Shown: positions 24,201 to 33,200 of the stretch, one piece after another
How positions within the stretch are numbered: the stretch's first letter is position 1
Layout of the letters: every line of letters starts with the position of its first letter
Source: Bicyclus anynana
Taxonomy: Eukaryota; Arthropoda; Insecta; Lepidoptera; Nymphalidae
DNA: 64,000 nt
Reading direction: 5' to 3'
NCBI RefSeq assembly: GCF_947172395.1
Contig: NC_069090.1
Coordinates: 14,404,962 to 14,468,961 of the forward strand
Notes under the pieces: generated by a model
Told to the model about the DNA's origin: nothing
Seen by the model: the letters and a program-made list of their open reading frames with translations, nothing else
Databases searched by the model: none
Translations under genes and position numbers: made by a program

Positions 24201-26193
24201 TGCAATTACACTCCCAACCTAAACGCTAACTGCAAGCAGAGGCGTCCCAAGAACGTCCTTTACGATCCAGACGATGACATAACAACCGACAATGCTTCCC
24301 AGGTAACACAATCACAAGCTACACAGCGTCTTCGCCGGCGAAGACGAGGTCCCCGATATCTAACGTCACCCGGACGTGGGTTTTCTAACTCACGATCTTG
24401 AGGGCGTCCGGACTGATTCACTCAGGTCACGGTTACCTCCTCCAGAATGGCCTTCTAAGCCGAGGTCCGAGTCTCATAGGAGACGCCCTTAGAGAGCCGT
24501 TCCGTCCTCTATCTTTCTTTCAGCCTTCGGGTCACATCAGGCGATGCTTCTGCGCTCGCCCAACCCCCCCGGTGACGCCGTAGTGGTTCCGCAGGGAGCT
24601 ATCGGCACCTACTCAGACAGAAAAAAAAAAAAAAAATCTTTTGTGCTATTTATGTAGCGTTTTTGAGCGATCCGTGGCATCGCCGCAAATATGTCCCTGT
24701 AGCTCCGAAAGTAATAATCGCAAATACCCTGATACTTCTACAAAATTGCTATAATATTAGCATACTCTTAATTATCAGATACCCTGTTACTTCTACAAAA
24801 TTGCTATAATATTAGCATATTCTTAATTTACAATTTCAAAAACTGTCATCATCCCTTTTTCATTTGATGACTTTCATAGTGACTTTGTTTTTGGAAATTG
24901 ACCTCTGCTTTTATAGATCGAGTGCCTGCGATATAGATACCTCATTTTATAAAGACTGAATGTTTGTCAGTCTAATTGAGTTTGGTCTATTGGACGGAAA
25001 CATGTGTCCAGCCTGTAGCCAAGTCGCAAACGCTTCGCAAACTAGAAAAATGTATGGTAATGACAGATCTTGATCACGAAGCGTTTGCGATCGTAGAAAG
25101 AGAATCGATTAATTTCTAATCTACGATAAATAGATTTAAAAGTATAAGACGCCATTTTTTTCTTGAATAATATTGAAAGTTACTGATGCGACGCTTCGTG
25201 TCGTATTGACTCGAGAATGTATTCGTTTTTGTATTTTGTATTTGGAGCGGCTACGACACCGTCTGTTTGATCCGTGCGTTGAACATAATTTCATGAAATT
25301 GCAGGTCAACCCAACCCTAACCCAAGAGGCGCTAGTGACCCATTGCCTGGAGCTGGGTATAGCGGTGATGGGATTCAGTCCATTCGGTTTCGTGGTCTCC
25401 AGGAACAACCCGAATGCACCTCCTCCTCGAGCTGATGATCCGGTGCTGGTGCATCTGTCCAACAAATACCACAAGGCCCCAACACAGATCATTCTACGGT
25501 ATTTGGTAAGTATTATATTTTTTATCCAAATAAAACTTGGCCGAGTTTGTGGGCTCTTCTCGGAACTCTCAAGGCGCGTTTGGAACCCTCGTAACTTTAA
25601 TTTTAAGTTTTCGTCTATTATTACCACCATCAGATTAAATTAAATTTTGACAGTATACACTATCAGAGGGTGATTAGTGATCGATACTGATGCCAAAAAA
25701 AACAATCAGTAAAATTGTTGTCTGTCTGTATGTTCGTTATAGAAACCAAAACTACTCGACGGATTTTAATGAAACTTGATACTGGTAATTCTTCATACTT
25801 CTGGGCAGGTTATAGTATACTTTTCATCACGCTACGATGAATAGGAGCAGATCAGTAAAGAGAAAACGGGAGAAGTTACTCCATTTTTACAGCAATACTA
25901 CTGTAAGGACTGGATTAAAGGGCGCACCTATAGGGACTAAAACAACAAATTGCGCGCTATTTGTCTATACAAAAAATTTTACTCTTATTTATTTCCTCTT
26001 ACAGATTGACCGCGGTATTGTTGTCATCCCGAAATCCGTCAACAAGAAGAGAATAGAACAGAACATTGATCTGTTCGACTTCAGCCTAAACGATGAAGAA
26101 GTTAAGTTGATCAACGGATTTAATAAGAACCACCGAGTTATAGACTTCGCTGACCTTAAAGACTACCCAAACTTCCCTTATGGAGAGTACTGA
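9242..26193 (+). CDS. AKR gene 1: secreted aldo-keto reductase, catalytic signature intact
   Basis: Seven exons: 9242-9286, 18957-19052, 21351-21521, 22652-22768, 23283-23450, 25305-25505, 26005-26193 (stop TGA). All introns are GT-AG and phase 0; the product is 328 residues. Exon 1 encodes a signal-like hydrophobic peptide (MRRISSFVVLLCGFS). The classical AKR tetrad is complete with standard spacing: Asp70, Tyr75, Lys104, His137 (LYLIHFP). GVSNF is present, and the cofactor segment IPKSVNKKRIEQN has the Lys and Arg that bind the NADPH 2'-phosphate. The family reduces carbonyls with NADPH; the substrate is unknown. The nearest named insect group is AKR2E (3-dehydroecdysone reductase-like) by general likeness. 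The first intron is 9.7 kb and interrupted by an assembly gap. No alternative first exon with a donor was seen closer to exon 2. Confidence 0.88.
10900..11195 (+). repeat. Dispersed repeat family G, long copy
   Basis: It begins near TAGGGTTACCTAAAAGG, includes the run CTGTCCGTCCGTCCGTCTGC, and ends with ACGGAACCCCTCGTGCGCG and CGACTCGCACTTGACTGG. The ending matches 47199-47240. It lies in intron 1 of AKR gene 1. The superfamily is not established. Confidence 0.5.
11606..11702 (+). mobile_element. hAT-like MITE, left part, cut by the assembly gap
   Basis: TAGGGTTGCCAA starts at 11606 after the octamer GTTGAGGC (11598-11605). The following bases match 13921-14020 closely. The copy stops at the gap. 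See the complete copy at 13921-14047. Confidence 0.6.
11703..11902. other. Assembly gap of exactly 200 N
   Basis: A fixed-size run of N lies in intron 1 of AKR gene 1. The sequence directly to its right (from AAGTAAAATAATTGATG at 11903) repeats the sequence at about 11494-11560 to its left. This suggests a join between two haplotypes rather than missing unique sequence. Confidence 0.95.
11975..13883 (-). mobile_element. Jockey-type LINE, 5'-truncated, RT frame open
   Basis: A non-LTR retrotransposon in minus orientation. Its poly(A) is the T run at 11975-11993, with a 3' UTR up to about 12193. An uninterrupted reverse-transcriptase frame runs from 13883 down to 12194. RT motifs are visible in order: KKKAPGPDCI, SSYRPISLLN, FFDVAKAFDRVWH, AGVPQGSVLSPLL and the catalytic QFADDTALF. 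The 5' endonuclease part is missing. TATATAGGAAA flanks it on both sides (11964-11974 and 13884-13894), an exact 11-bp target-site duplication. The frame extends about 24 codons into flanking sequence by chance. Two further 3' fragments of the same family lie at 23995-24636 and 28843-29111. Confidence 0.85.
13921..14047 (+). mobile_element. hAT-like MITE, complete
   Basis: The terminal inverted repeats are CTAGGGTTGCCAAC (13921-13934) and GTTGGCAACCCTAG (14034-14047). The flanks are GCTGAGGC on the left and GTTGAGGC on the right, an 8-bp target-site duplication with one mismatch; the left flank of the other copy at 11598 is GTTGAGGC exactly. TAGGGTTGCCA ends with an 8-bp duplication fit the hAT superfamily. 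It has no coding capacity. Confidence 0.7.
14048..14580. other. Intron 1 sequence of gene 1, nothing recognised
   Basis: No coding frame or repeat family recognised here. Confidence 0.4.
14584..15105 (+). pseudogene. RTE-type LINE reverse transcriptase fragment, broken
   Basis: The translation contains LNIKYRKTKTMVIAK, LNKFKYLGRYFTSN and LIYGCETWVLKKE. These are typical of the C-terminal half of RTE-class reverse transcriptases (thumb and downstream part). A stop at 15014-15016 is followed in another frame by the continuation RKLFKLSRKDFVSNDQ, so at least one frameshift has broken it. It is a fossil in intron 1 of AKR gene 1. Confidence 0.65.
15110..15899. other. AT-rich intron sequence, nothing recognised
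   Basis: No coding frame or known repeat recognised. Confidence 0.4.
15900..16062 (-). mobile_element. SINE with near-complete tRNA-like head
   Basis: On the minus strand CCTCAATAGCTCAACGGTAA (box A TAGCTCAACGG) and GGTGGTTCGATCCCCGC (box B) form a tRNA-like head. It is followed by TGATCTATAGTCGTACCC and a body running to about 15900. The attached body argues for a SINE rather than a working tRNA gene. Confidence 0.55.
16857..17056 (-). mobile_element. Helitron-like short element (CTAG end)
   Basis: Read on the minus strand it begins TCTATACTAATATTATAAAG (approximately; ATACTAATATTATAAAGC here) and ends GCGCGGCGTCAGCTAG before a T. The internal phrases CGGACCAGTAGTTCC and GGGCTATCTAACACTG recur in the other copies. 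TC at the start and CTAG at the end without terminal inverted repeats fit non-autonomous lepidopteran Helitrons. Confidence 0.65.
17107..17270 (+). mobile_element. Helitron-like element, 5' part
   Basis: TCTATACTAATATTATAAAG starts near 17112, followed by CGGAACTACTGGTCCG and GTGCTATAGGCTATATTTTA. The CTAG end is missing. It lies close to an oppositely oriented copy at 16857-17056. Confidence 0.6.
17688..17830 (-). mobile_element. Helitron-like element, partial
   Basis: The minus-strand copy contains TGACGCCCCGCGC, AGTTCCCGTTCCCGTG and ATCGGTCCTGTAGATCC, matching the other CTAG-ended elements. Confidence 0.55.
17895..18236 (+). repeat. G-rich minisatellite of GGGTA-type units
   Basis: About 340 bases of degenerate tandem units such as GTAGGG, GGGTA and GTAGGGGTAGG, strongly G-rich on the plus strand, inside intron 1 of AKR gene 1. 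The repeated G runs could form quadruplexes. It is not the canonical insect telomere repeat TTAGG. Confidence 0.85.
18274..18501 (+). mobile_element. Helitron-like element, second subfamily
   Basis: It starts near CACTAATATTTTAAAGACG, contains a short (GT)n run, GCTAAAGCAATTTGGATG and AGGCTACTTTTCATC, and ends ACGCGGACGAAGTCGCGGG followed by CGTCCGCTAG. The last bases can form the 3' hairpin expected of a Helitron end. Confidence 0.6.
19053..19600 (+). repeat. Tandem array of exon-2-derived units with splice-like ends
   Basis: Starting at the donor of exon 2 of AKR gene 1, units of about 109-120 bases repeat. GTAAGT-like donors begin at 19053, 19173, 19283, 19393 (GTAGGA) and 19502. Each unit has GACAGACGACCTATCC, an acceptor-like TTCAG or TTTAG and a short segment ending in the next donor. 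The short segments resemble the two ends of exon 2: TCGGCGCTAGCT versus TCAGCGCTAGCT, and GAGACATTGGCAACGAC versus the GAGGCACTGCCAGCGAA end. The first segment (19107-19172) is 66 bases, open and in phase 0; the next three are 56 bases. A diverged outlier lies at 19789-19870. Confidence 0.8.
19789..19870 (+). pseudogene. Degenerate copy of AKR exon 2 region
   Basis: CTGGCAGTCTTGACAGATG is followed by GTTAGCCTTGCGCCCTGCG and GCACCTGAACCC. The second part resembles the start of exon 2 (CTAGCTGGGTTGGCGCCC...GAGCTGAACG). It lacks a donor and the N-D-G-N codons, so it is not a usable exon. Confidence 0.45.
20535..20648 (-). mobile_element. Helitron-like element, partial
   Basis: Minus-strand fragment with CCGCGGTTTCACCTGCG, AGTTCCCGTTCCCGTG and GAATACGGGGACAAAA, the conserved 3' half of the CTAG-ended family. 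Confidence 0.55.
20705..21207 (+). mobile_element. TIR element E, copy 1
   Basis: The element is about 500 bases long. It begins ATGGGGATGATGACTAGG and ends CTGTCATCATCCCTAT, so its ends are inverted repeats. Internal landmarks are ATTCGGGTAAATAAGG, GTGCCATTTTGTATGG and GTAACTCCGAAAGTAATG. Copies lie at 23694-24855 (split by a LINE) and 32126-32627. It is non-coding and sits in intron 2 of AKR gene 1. Confidence 0.75.
21640..22032 (+). mobile_element. SINE family A, interrupted copy
   Basis: The head GAGGGTGTAGATTCGAATCC and GCACCTTCAACTTTTCA are followed by an unrelated insert at about 21750-21880. The body then resumes with GAGAATTTTCTTAATTCTC through GAGAGGAGACTTGTG to AGCCGAATATGGGTTG. 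It lies in intron 3 of AKR gene 1. Confidence 0.65.
23105..23200 (+). mobile_element. LINE 3'-end fragment (same as 50085-50335)
   Basis: AGTATTCTTGCCACCATTCCA and the following TGGGCATGA with TATTAGGATAAGTTAG match the end of the fragment at 50250-50300. In that copy the reading is AASILATIPRGHDL. The GC-rich 22950-23030 stretch upstream is not recognised. Confidence 0.45.
23694..24855 (+). mobile_element. TIR element E, copy 2, split by a LINE
   Basis: It starts ATGGGGATGATGACTAGG and ends CTGTCATCATCCCTT, the same ends as copy 1. Its middle is interrupted at 23995-24636 by a jockey LINE end. It lies in intron 5 of AKR gene 1. Confidence 0.75.
23995..24636 (+). mobile_element. Jockey-type LINE, 3' end only
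   Basis: The last ~135 codons of the RT protein (SHRPKATLRPLQTLQNRF to RGFSNSRS, stop near 24401), a 3' UTR and a 16-base poly(A) match the LINE at 11975-13883. TCTTTTGTGCT lies on both sides (23984-23994 and 24637-24647), an exact 11-bp target-site duplication. It was inserted into TIR element E. Confidence 0.85.
24925..25140. repeat. Inverted repeat in intron 5 of gene 1
   Basis: TCGCAAACGCTTCG (25024-25037) and its exact reverse complement CGAAGCGTTTGCGA (about 25078-25091) form a 14-bp inverted pair. It is probably a remnant of a small TIR element. Confidence 0.45.
25725..25925 (+). mobile_element. Helitron-like element, partial
   Basis: CTCGACGGATTTTAATGAAAC and later CGGGAGAAGTTACTCCATTT with TACTGTAAGGACTGGATTAA match, in inverse orientation, 51600-51735. 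It lies in intron 6 of AKR gene 1. Confidence 0.45.
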
Positions 26194-26247
26194 AGTATTT
26201 ATGTTTAAGTAAATAGTCTTGTAAGTTTATAGGTACCTACTTTAATT

Positions 26248-26253
26248 AATAAA
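26248..26253 (+). terminator. Poly(A) signal of AKR gene 1
   Basis: Canonical AATAAA 55 bases after the stop codon. Confidence 0.7.
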
Positions 26254-26539
26254 AATATGCAAATGTGTAATATGCCTATTCGTTTTATTTATTGTCTAAT
26301 TTCCAATTCGTTAGTCGAAGAACACACAGAAAAAAGAACCATTTTTGACGTGACAATGTCTTATAATTCGATAGAGCCGGCGGCACACTCGAAAAAAGAA
26401 GACGTCATGCGTCGTTCTCTCGCTCTAGGGTTGCCAAATTGTTTACAAGAAATAAAGTATATTCTGATCTATGAAGATTAATAAACAGTATTTTAGAAAA
26501 ATTTAATTTGGTTGCATTTTTCTTTTGAAAAATAGTGAT

Positions 26540-26738
26540 TAGACCTAAAACCACCACGCTGGCCAAATGCGGATTGGCAGATTTCATACACATAGAGAAT
26601 TAAGAATATTCTAAGGTATGCAGGTTTCCTCACGATGTTTTTCCTTCACCGACTGAGACACGTCTATTACTTTAAAAAATACACATAACTGAAAAGATAG
26701 AGGTGCATGCCCCGGGCCGGATTCGAATCTACGCCATT
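26540..26738 (-). mobile_element. SINE family A, minus copy of a head-to-head pair
   Basis: In minus orientation it contains CCAATCCGCATTTGGCC, TGCAGGTTTCCTCACGATG (plus-strand reading), and its head at GGCCGGATTCGAATC. The tRNA-like head meets the head of the next, plus-oriented copy at about 26739. Confidence 0.75.
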
Positions 26739-26990
26739 CGAATCTAGGTTCGAATCCGATCCGGGGCATGCACCTCTAACTTTTCTGTTGTGTGCAGTTT
26801 AAGAAATTAAAAATCACGTGTCTCAAACGATGAAGGAAAACACACACACATAATTAAGAAAATTCTCTGCGTGTGTGAAGTCTGCCAATCCGCATTGGGC
26901 CAGCGTGGTGGACTATTGGCCTAACCTCTCCCATTCTGAGAGGAGACTCGAGCTCAGCAGTGAGCCGAATATGAGTTGATAATGATGACG
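26739..26990 (+). mobile_element. SINE family A, plus copy of a head-to-head pair
   Basis: Starts within the box-B region (GGTTCGAATCCGATCC), then GGGGCATGCACCTC, GTCTGCCAATCCGCATTGG, GAGAGGAGACTCGAGC and AGCCGAATATGAG, and a GATGATGA-like tail. It lies between the end of gene 1 and the start of gene 2. Confidence 0.8.
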
Positions 26991-27248
26991 GTGTACCACA
27001 AAAATTGTTTTGATGTAACAATTGACTTTGAACAAAATTGGTATGATAATAATTAAATACTTTTCACCCAATTAGTTGTATCGTAGGTGTATAAACATAC
27101 TAACGGTCTTTATTATTATTACATCCTTTAAATTACTGTAATTTAGCGTACAGACCCAAATAGATTACTGCCTTTTATTACCGTGCGAAGTGTTAAAACA
27201 GCAAATTTTCGTATTTTCATTTAATTTAAAACTTACGTTATTAAAAAG

Positions 27249-30200
27249 ATGTTATATTTTTTTATAAGTTTTGTGGCGATATGTGCAGTAAGTAATTTTC
27301 ATGTGTTTAATTAATAAAAAAATAATGAAGATAAAATTAAAATTATTTGGTAATTCACAACATTTATTAGTAGGTACGTCTGATTAAGGGGTGTAAGGGG
27401 GAGGCTAGTACCAGTCAGCCTCCCAACTGCCAACCTCACCTGCTCGTTGTGCACCCTGCAGACTAACTGACGAGACTCTGGCATCCGAGTAATGGCGATA
27501 TAAACATTCGGAATTGCCTGGATTTTGCAAATTACAAAATAGTGCGGAAACAGCCCTGCGAGTTTCTCTGAGTGATCGAATCACGATTGAGGAGATCCTC
27601 AGAAGAACCAAAGTCACTGACGTAGCTCAGTCGAGCTACGTCAGTGGTCGACCGAGTCGCGAAGCTGAAGTGACGAAGGGCAGGGCACATAGTTCGAAAA
27701 GCCCACGGACGTTGGGATCCCAAGGTGCTGGAATGGCGACCCCATTTTGACCAAAGCACAAAGAGCAGTGTTGATCGACCCCCTACTAAGTGGACTGAGG
27801 ATATTAAGCGGGTTGAAGGTCTCAAGACCGTATTGTTTGGAAGTCCATGCAAGATGCCTATGTCTAGCAGTGGACGTCCATCGGCTGTCAATGATGATGA
27901 TGAATGATGACGTCTTTTTAGATCAACTCAGACAATTGGTAACAGGATAGTATGATCGATTGGTTCTTTTTTCTTGTCAGCCTCAGGTCGAGTCTTCCTT
28001 CACTTATGGAGCCGAAACTGCTAGAAGAATGTTGATTGACGGCAACTGGATACCAATGAATGCTTACGGCACACGTGTGCGCGTAAGTATAATTATACAT
28101 TAAAAATAATTGTATTACCTACTGTAATCTTGTAACGCCGTTTCGATTATCACATTATGTACGTACCTACATATCATGTATGTCTATAGTACTTTCCGGT
28201 AACCAAAAACATGATAACAAGTGACTGAGAGTCCTCCTCCCCTTTCTAACTCCTCCCAGATTAAACCGGGTGGGGGTAGGTTCTGACTCCTTGACTGGCT
28301 AAGGCGCGGGGTATCCTTCTCTCCCGGTTGTACGTATAACCACAAATAGCAAGATATATTATTGCTTGGCAAGTTCGTTCGTAACACTTTCGATGGTCCG
28401 CGTGGGTCGGGGGCCGTGTAGCGATGAATGAAAATCCACGACTGATGCACCTTACTTCGATGCACGATTTCCCCCCGTCGCCCGCATATCATGGGAGTGT
28501 CTTCAACGAACTTGCCAAGCTATAGATATATAGTTAAAGATAAACAAGGAGGCTTGAAGAATACTCTTCCTGCCAGCTCCCTTCAGAGCTGAGGTCATAA
28601 GCCATATGGCTGCATTTGAGTCCATTCATCATAACGTTGATAGTAAGATTTAAAATATGGCGTTACAATTTCCTACTATTACATTAATGTTCACCGTTCA
28701 CCAGGTGGACTGACTGACGCCAAGCGAGTCGCAGGGATTCGCTATATGCAGGCAGCTCAGGCTCGTGATGTTTGGAAGTCCCTACAAAAGGTGTATGTCC
28801 TGCAGTGGACTCCATCGGCTGATATAACATGATGATGATGATTAATATCTAACGTCACCCGGTCATGGGTTTTCTAACTCACGGTCTCTGGGGCGTCCGG
28901 ACTGATTTACTCAGGTCACAGTTACACCCTCCCGAATGGCCCTCTAAGCCGAGGCCCGAGTCTCATAGGAGACGCACTTAGAGAGTCGTTTCGTCCTTTA
29001 TTTTTATTTCAGCCTTCGGGTCTCATGCGATGCTTCTGCGCTCGCCCAAACCCCCCGGTGACGTCGTAGTGGTCCCACATAGAGCCATCGGCACTTAGCA
29101 GGAAAAAAAAAATGATTTTATTCAGACACTAGATATTTATATTTTATCAGGTTTTTTTAAAGACTCCTATATGTTGCAGTATGACGATATAAAGCGAGTT
29201 CAACAGACTACTACATATGCTATGGAAGTAGGATACCGGACTATAGACACTGGGCCTGGTTACCTTACCGAGGATGTTGTTGGTAACGCCATTGTCAACG
29301 TCACGGGGCGAGGCATCGTGAGGCGAACCGATCTGTTTATTTGTACTAAGGTAAAGTTAAAAACGAAACCTTTTATAATCGAAAATTGTCTAAGTTAAAA
29401 TGAGCTATTAAATTGCTATTCCAATATGTAGACAACAATTTTACGACTGAATAATATTGAGATTGTCTCCTGGCAGTTTTCTATAGCCAAATTTCATCTA
29501 ATCAATAGTCGATAAACTCGGACACCACGGTCTTTCATGCAGCAGGAGCGCACATACGATGTTATTTTTTTAGCTTTTTATTTTAGTGGGTAGGTAACTT
29601 TTGCGTTGGAAATCGGTTTTCTTTTTATTAAATATTTGTTGTTATTGTTTTTCCAGCTTCCATTCACGGTTGGCAGTCGAGAGCAAGTGGCACCAGCTAT
29701 CAGAGATTCTTTGAAACGGCTTCAAACGAATTATGTTGATTTGGTTCTATTGGAAACAACACATAATGTGGTAGGTTTACTATTTTTAATTAACCAACTT
29801 TATTATTTCATTGTATTATTATGTAACTTGGTTTCTTTGTCCAAGAATATTTCCATCTCGAACTGAATTTAACTGAATATAAAGTATTATACCTACCGGC
29901 CTTAATACCGAGAGGTTATGGGTTCGATTTCCGGGTTTAGCTGTCTGAGAGCCGTGATAGCCCACATGACATATGACCTCTGCCTCTGATTCTGGAGGGT
30001 GTGGCTTCGAATCCGGTCCGGGCATGCACCTCCAACTTTTCAGTTGCATGCATTGCATTTTAAGAAATTATTTAAAACGTCTCAAACGGTGAAGGAAAAA
30101 CATCGTGAGGCAACCTGCATACCAGAGAATTTTCTTAATTCTCTGCGTGTGTGAAGTTTTCCAATCCGCACTGGGCCAGCGTGGTGGACTATTGTTGTGG

Positions 30201-33200
30201 TGTTCAGTGAGCTAAACTATAACAAAATGGTGTTTTTATTTTCAACATTTAGTTGGATAAGGGGAAACACAATATCTCGGATATTTGGAGAGGCCTCGAA
30301 GATGCCAAGTGGGCCGGGTTGACCAGATCAATCGGCGTTGCCAATTTCGACATCACCGATATATCAAAGATTCTAGCTTCTTCGAAAACTATACCTGCTG
30401 TTAACCAGATCGAGGTAAGAATAAAGTTTATAAGTTAGGGCAGAGTTCCCCAAACTTTTTTGTGTCGTAGACCCCTTGCCATGTTTTTCCGTGTTGGGTA
30501 GACTCCCTACTTACCTGATATTAATTTCCTGTAAATTTCCAACTGCAGTCATGTTAAAAACTTAAAATAAAAGCAAATGTTAATTTATACATTTATTAAT
30601 TGAATTTAAATTAAAACTATTCAAAATCAAATTTTTTATCTGTTATGTAAAATATATTATGTAACATTAAATAAACTATAAATAAAATAACATAAGCAAT
30701 AAGTCAATATTTTTAGTGAGAAGGATGAACCTGATGCTTTAATAATAAAGATATAAGATAGTATGATGTAAGTAAATAGGTACTATCAGTGTAAGATCCA
30801 CTATCGTGGACCCCCATTTTCATTTCACCGACCCCCAAATTTTTTTTTCGCTGACGTAGACCCCTTGCAGGTTGTTATAGACCCCTAGGGGTCGATATAG
30901 ACCACTTTGATTTGACCACGGAATCACTGGGTTAGGGTTACCACTAAAGATTTTATACTATAGTTAAGTCACTGGCGCGTCTAAACTGAGGCGTTCTAAA
31001 GTGGCTAATTGTCTTAATTTCATTTAGTCGCATTGCAAACAACGATAGTTATGTAAACCGATTATACATGAATATTGTAACATAATTGGCCATATTACGA
31101 ATGATAGTACTGTCTCAAATTGTTAATTCACCTTCACACAGGAAGTAAAACTATTATAAAACTATTAAGTAAAACTGTATAAGAAAATGTAATGTTGTCA
31201 TCAGTTGTAAATTATAATACTGTATGATTTTTTTTAAAGAGCAACTGTTGAGTTGCTTGCCGGTTTCTTCTTAGTAGAACCTGCCTTGCGAACCGGTAGT
31301 AGAATCTTTACAAATAGTCAACTGACGTGTCAAAAGTGCTTGTAAACTGAGCCTACTTAAAATAAATGATTTTTGATTAGATTTTGATTTGATCTACTCG
31401 AAATAAATGATTTTTTTTTTGATTTTGTCTACAATGTCGAGTTGTGTGTTCAAGAAAATTATACATTCTTAAATATACAATGTACCCGTAAGTAGAGTAG
31501 CTATATTCGGATCACTTTTTCGGTGATTTTGTAGGCACGTAACATATCTATAGTTGACATTTATCTTTGATTGCTATCCTTTTTAATAAAAATAAATATT
31601 AAACATCGAGGTCGTTGGTATTAAATGTAGAAAAAAAATCATAGTTTCAGTATAAAGTAGGTATCGGTGTAAAGTGCATAATACATAATTGAGATTTTTT
31701 TAATTCTCTACGTATTCTGACAGAAGACGTGTTCAACTGTGAGCCGAATTGGGTTTTATAATGATGATGATGATGCCATAAACTTATTTTCAGTTTTTTA
31801 CATTCATCTCATTCATTTATGTAATTAAACATCCATAGTTGTTCTTTGAACTTAATTTAAAATAAGAAATTCGCTTTGGATTGCGATTGAAACCAAGGTA
31901 CCAAGCCAAGTAGACTTTTATGACAAAAAAATATTATTAATACTATTTATAGTGCACAAATAAACTCTTATTCAACACTTAAAAAGACAAAAAAGCAGTT
32001 TTCCTTGATCTTTTTGAGACGGTCAAGTGTCTATACTTAATGACGAATTTATAAAATTATCCGAGTATCATCTTATCTTGAACTATATAGTGTTAAATAG
32101 ATATTATGATTAACATTTTGTTATAATGGGGATGATGACTAGGTTTGAATATATTGATTTTTATGATACATTCGGGTAAATAGGGTAAATGTTAACTAAT
32201 TTATACATAAAAAGCAAAGATTGTCTGGATATTTGCAAAATAAATGAGATTATAAAATTTCAAAATCTATTAAAAATATTTTATAATTAGATGAAAGTTC
32301 ATACAGTTTTAGGTTCCTTACATTAAATGTGACATTTTTTAATATATGAACTATAAACATAAACGCACAAATAACAAAGATATTAGTAATTTTGTTTGAA
32401 CGCACATACAAATCTAACGATCATTACATTGCCTACGACGTCATTAGTTCGTGCCATTTTGTATGGGGCGTTTTTCAGGGATACGCGGCAGCACCGCAAA
32501 TCTGACTCTTTAAATCACTGTAGCTCCGAAAGTAATGGTCGCAGATACCCTGTTCCTTTTACAAAATTGCTTTACTATTAGTATACTCTTAATTTATATA
32601 CAAATTGAAAAACTTTCATCATCCCTATTTTTCAGACAAACCCAACTTTCGCGAATCTCAAATTGGTGGCTTACTGTCAAAGTAAAAGCATTGTTGTAAT
32701 GGGATGCGCGGCGTTTGGGTTCCTAGTACGAAGACCTCACAACAATATAACATTGCCACCAACTTTCACCAATCCCGTGTTAGTGAAGATGGCTAAGAAA
32801 TACGGCGTGACTGTCAGTCAAGTTGTCCTGCGGTCTTTGGTAAATATTTATACAAAGTATAGTTAATCTGATTCGATCACGCAGAGATACTCCTAATATA
32901 GCTCGTTCCATCGCCCGCTGTGTGACTCTGAGCCTTCTTATGAGGCCTATAGTTAGCGACCAAGTCTCGGAACCATAGGTCATCACTGGCAACACGCACT
33001 GTTCGAAGACTTTTGTCTTGTCTTATACGTGTGTGAAGTCTGATAATCCGGATAAGGCCAGCGTGGTGGACTATTAAAACCCTCTCATTGTGAGAAGAGA
33101 CTCTTGCTCAGCAGTGAGCCGAATTTTGGTTGACAATGATGATGAAATCCCTTTGTCGTTGGAGGCAGTGGTAAAATGAGATCAAGTGCGTTTGCGTGAA

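Noticed and set aside
25136..25630. A 164-codon minus-strand frame
   Set aside because: It is antisense to exon 6 of AKR gene 1 and has no motifs of its own; the sense exon has clear splice sites and homology.
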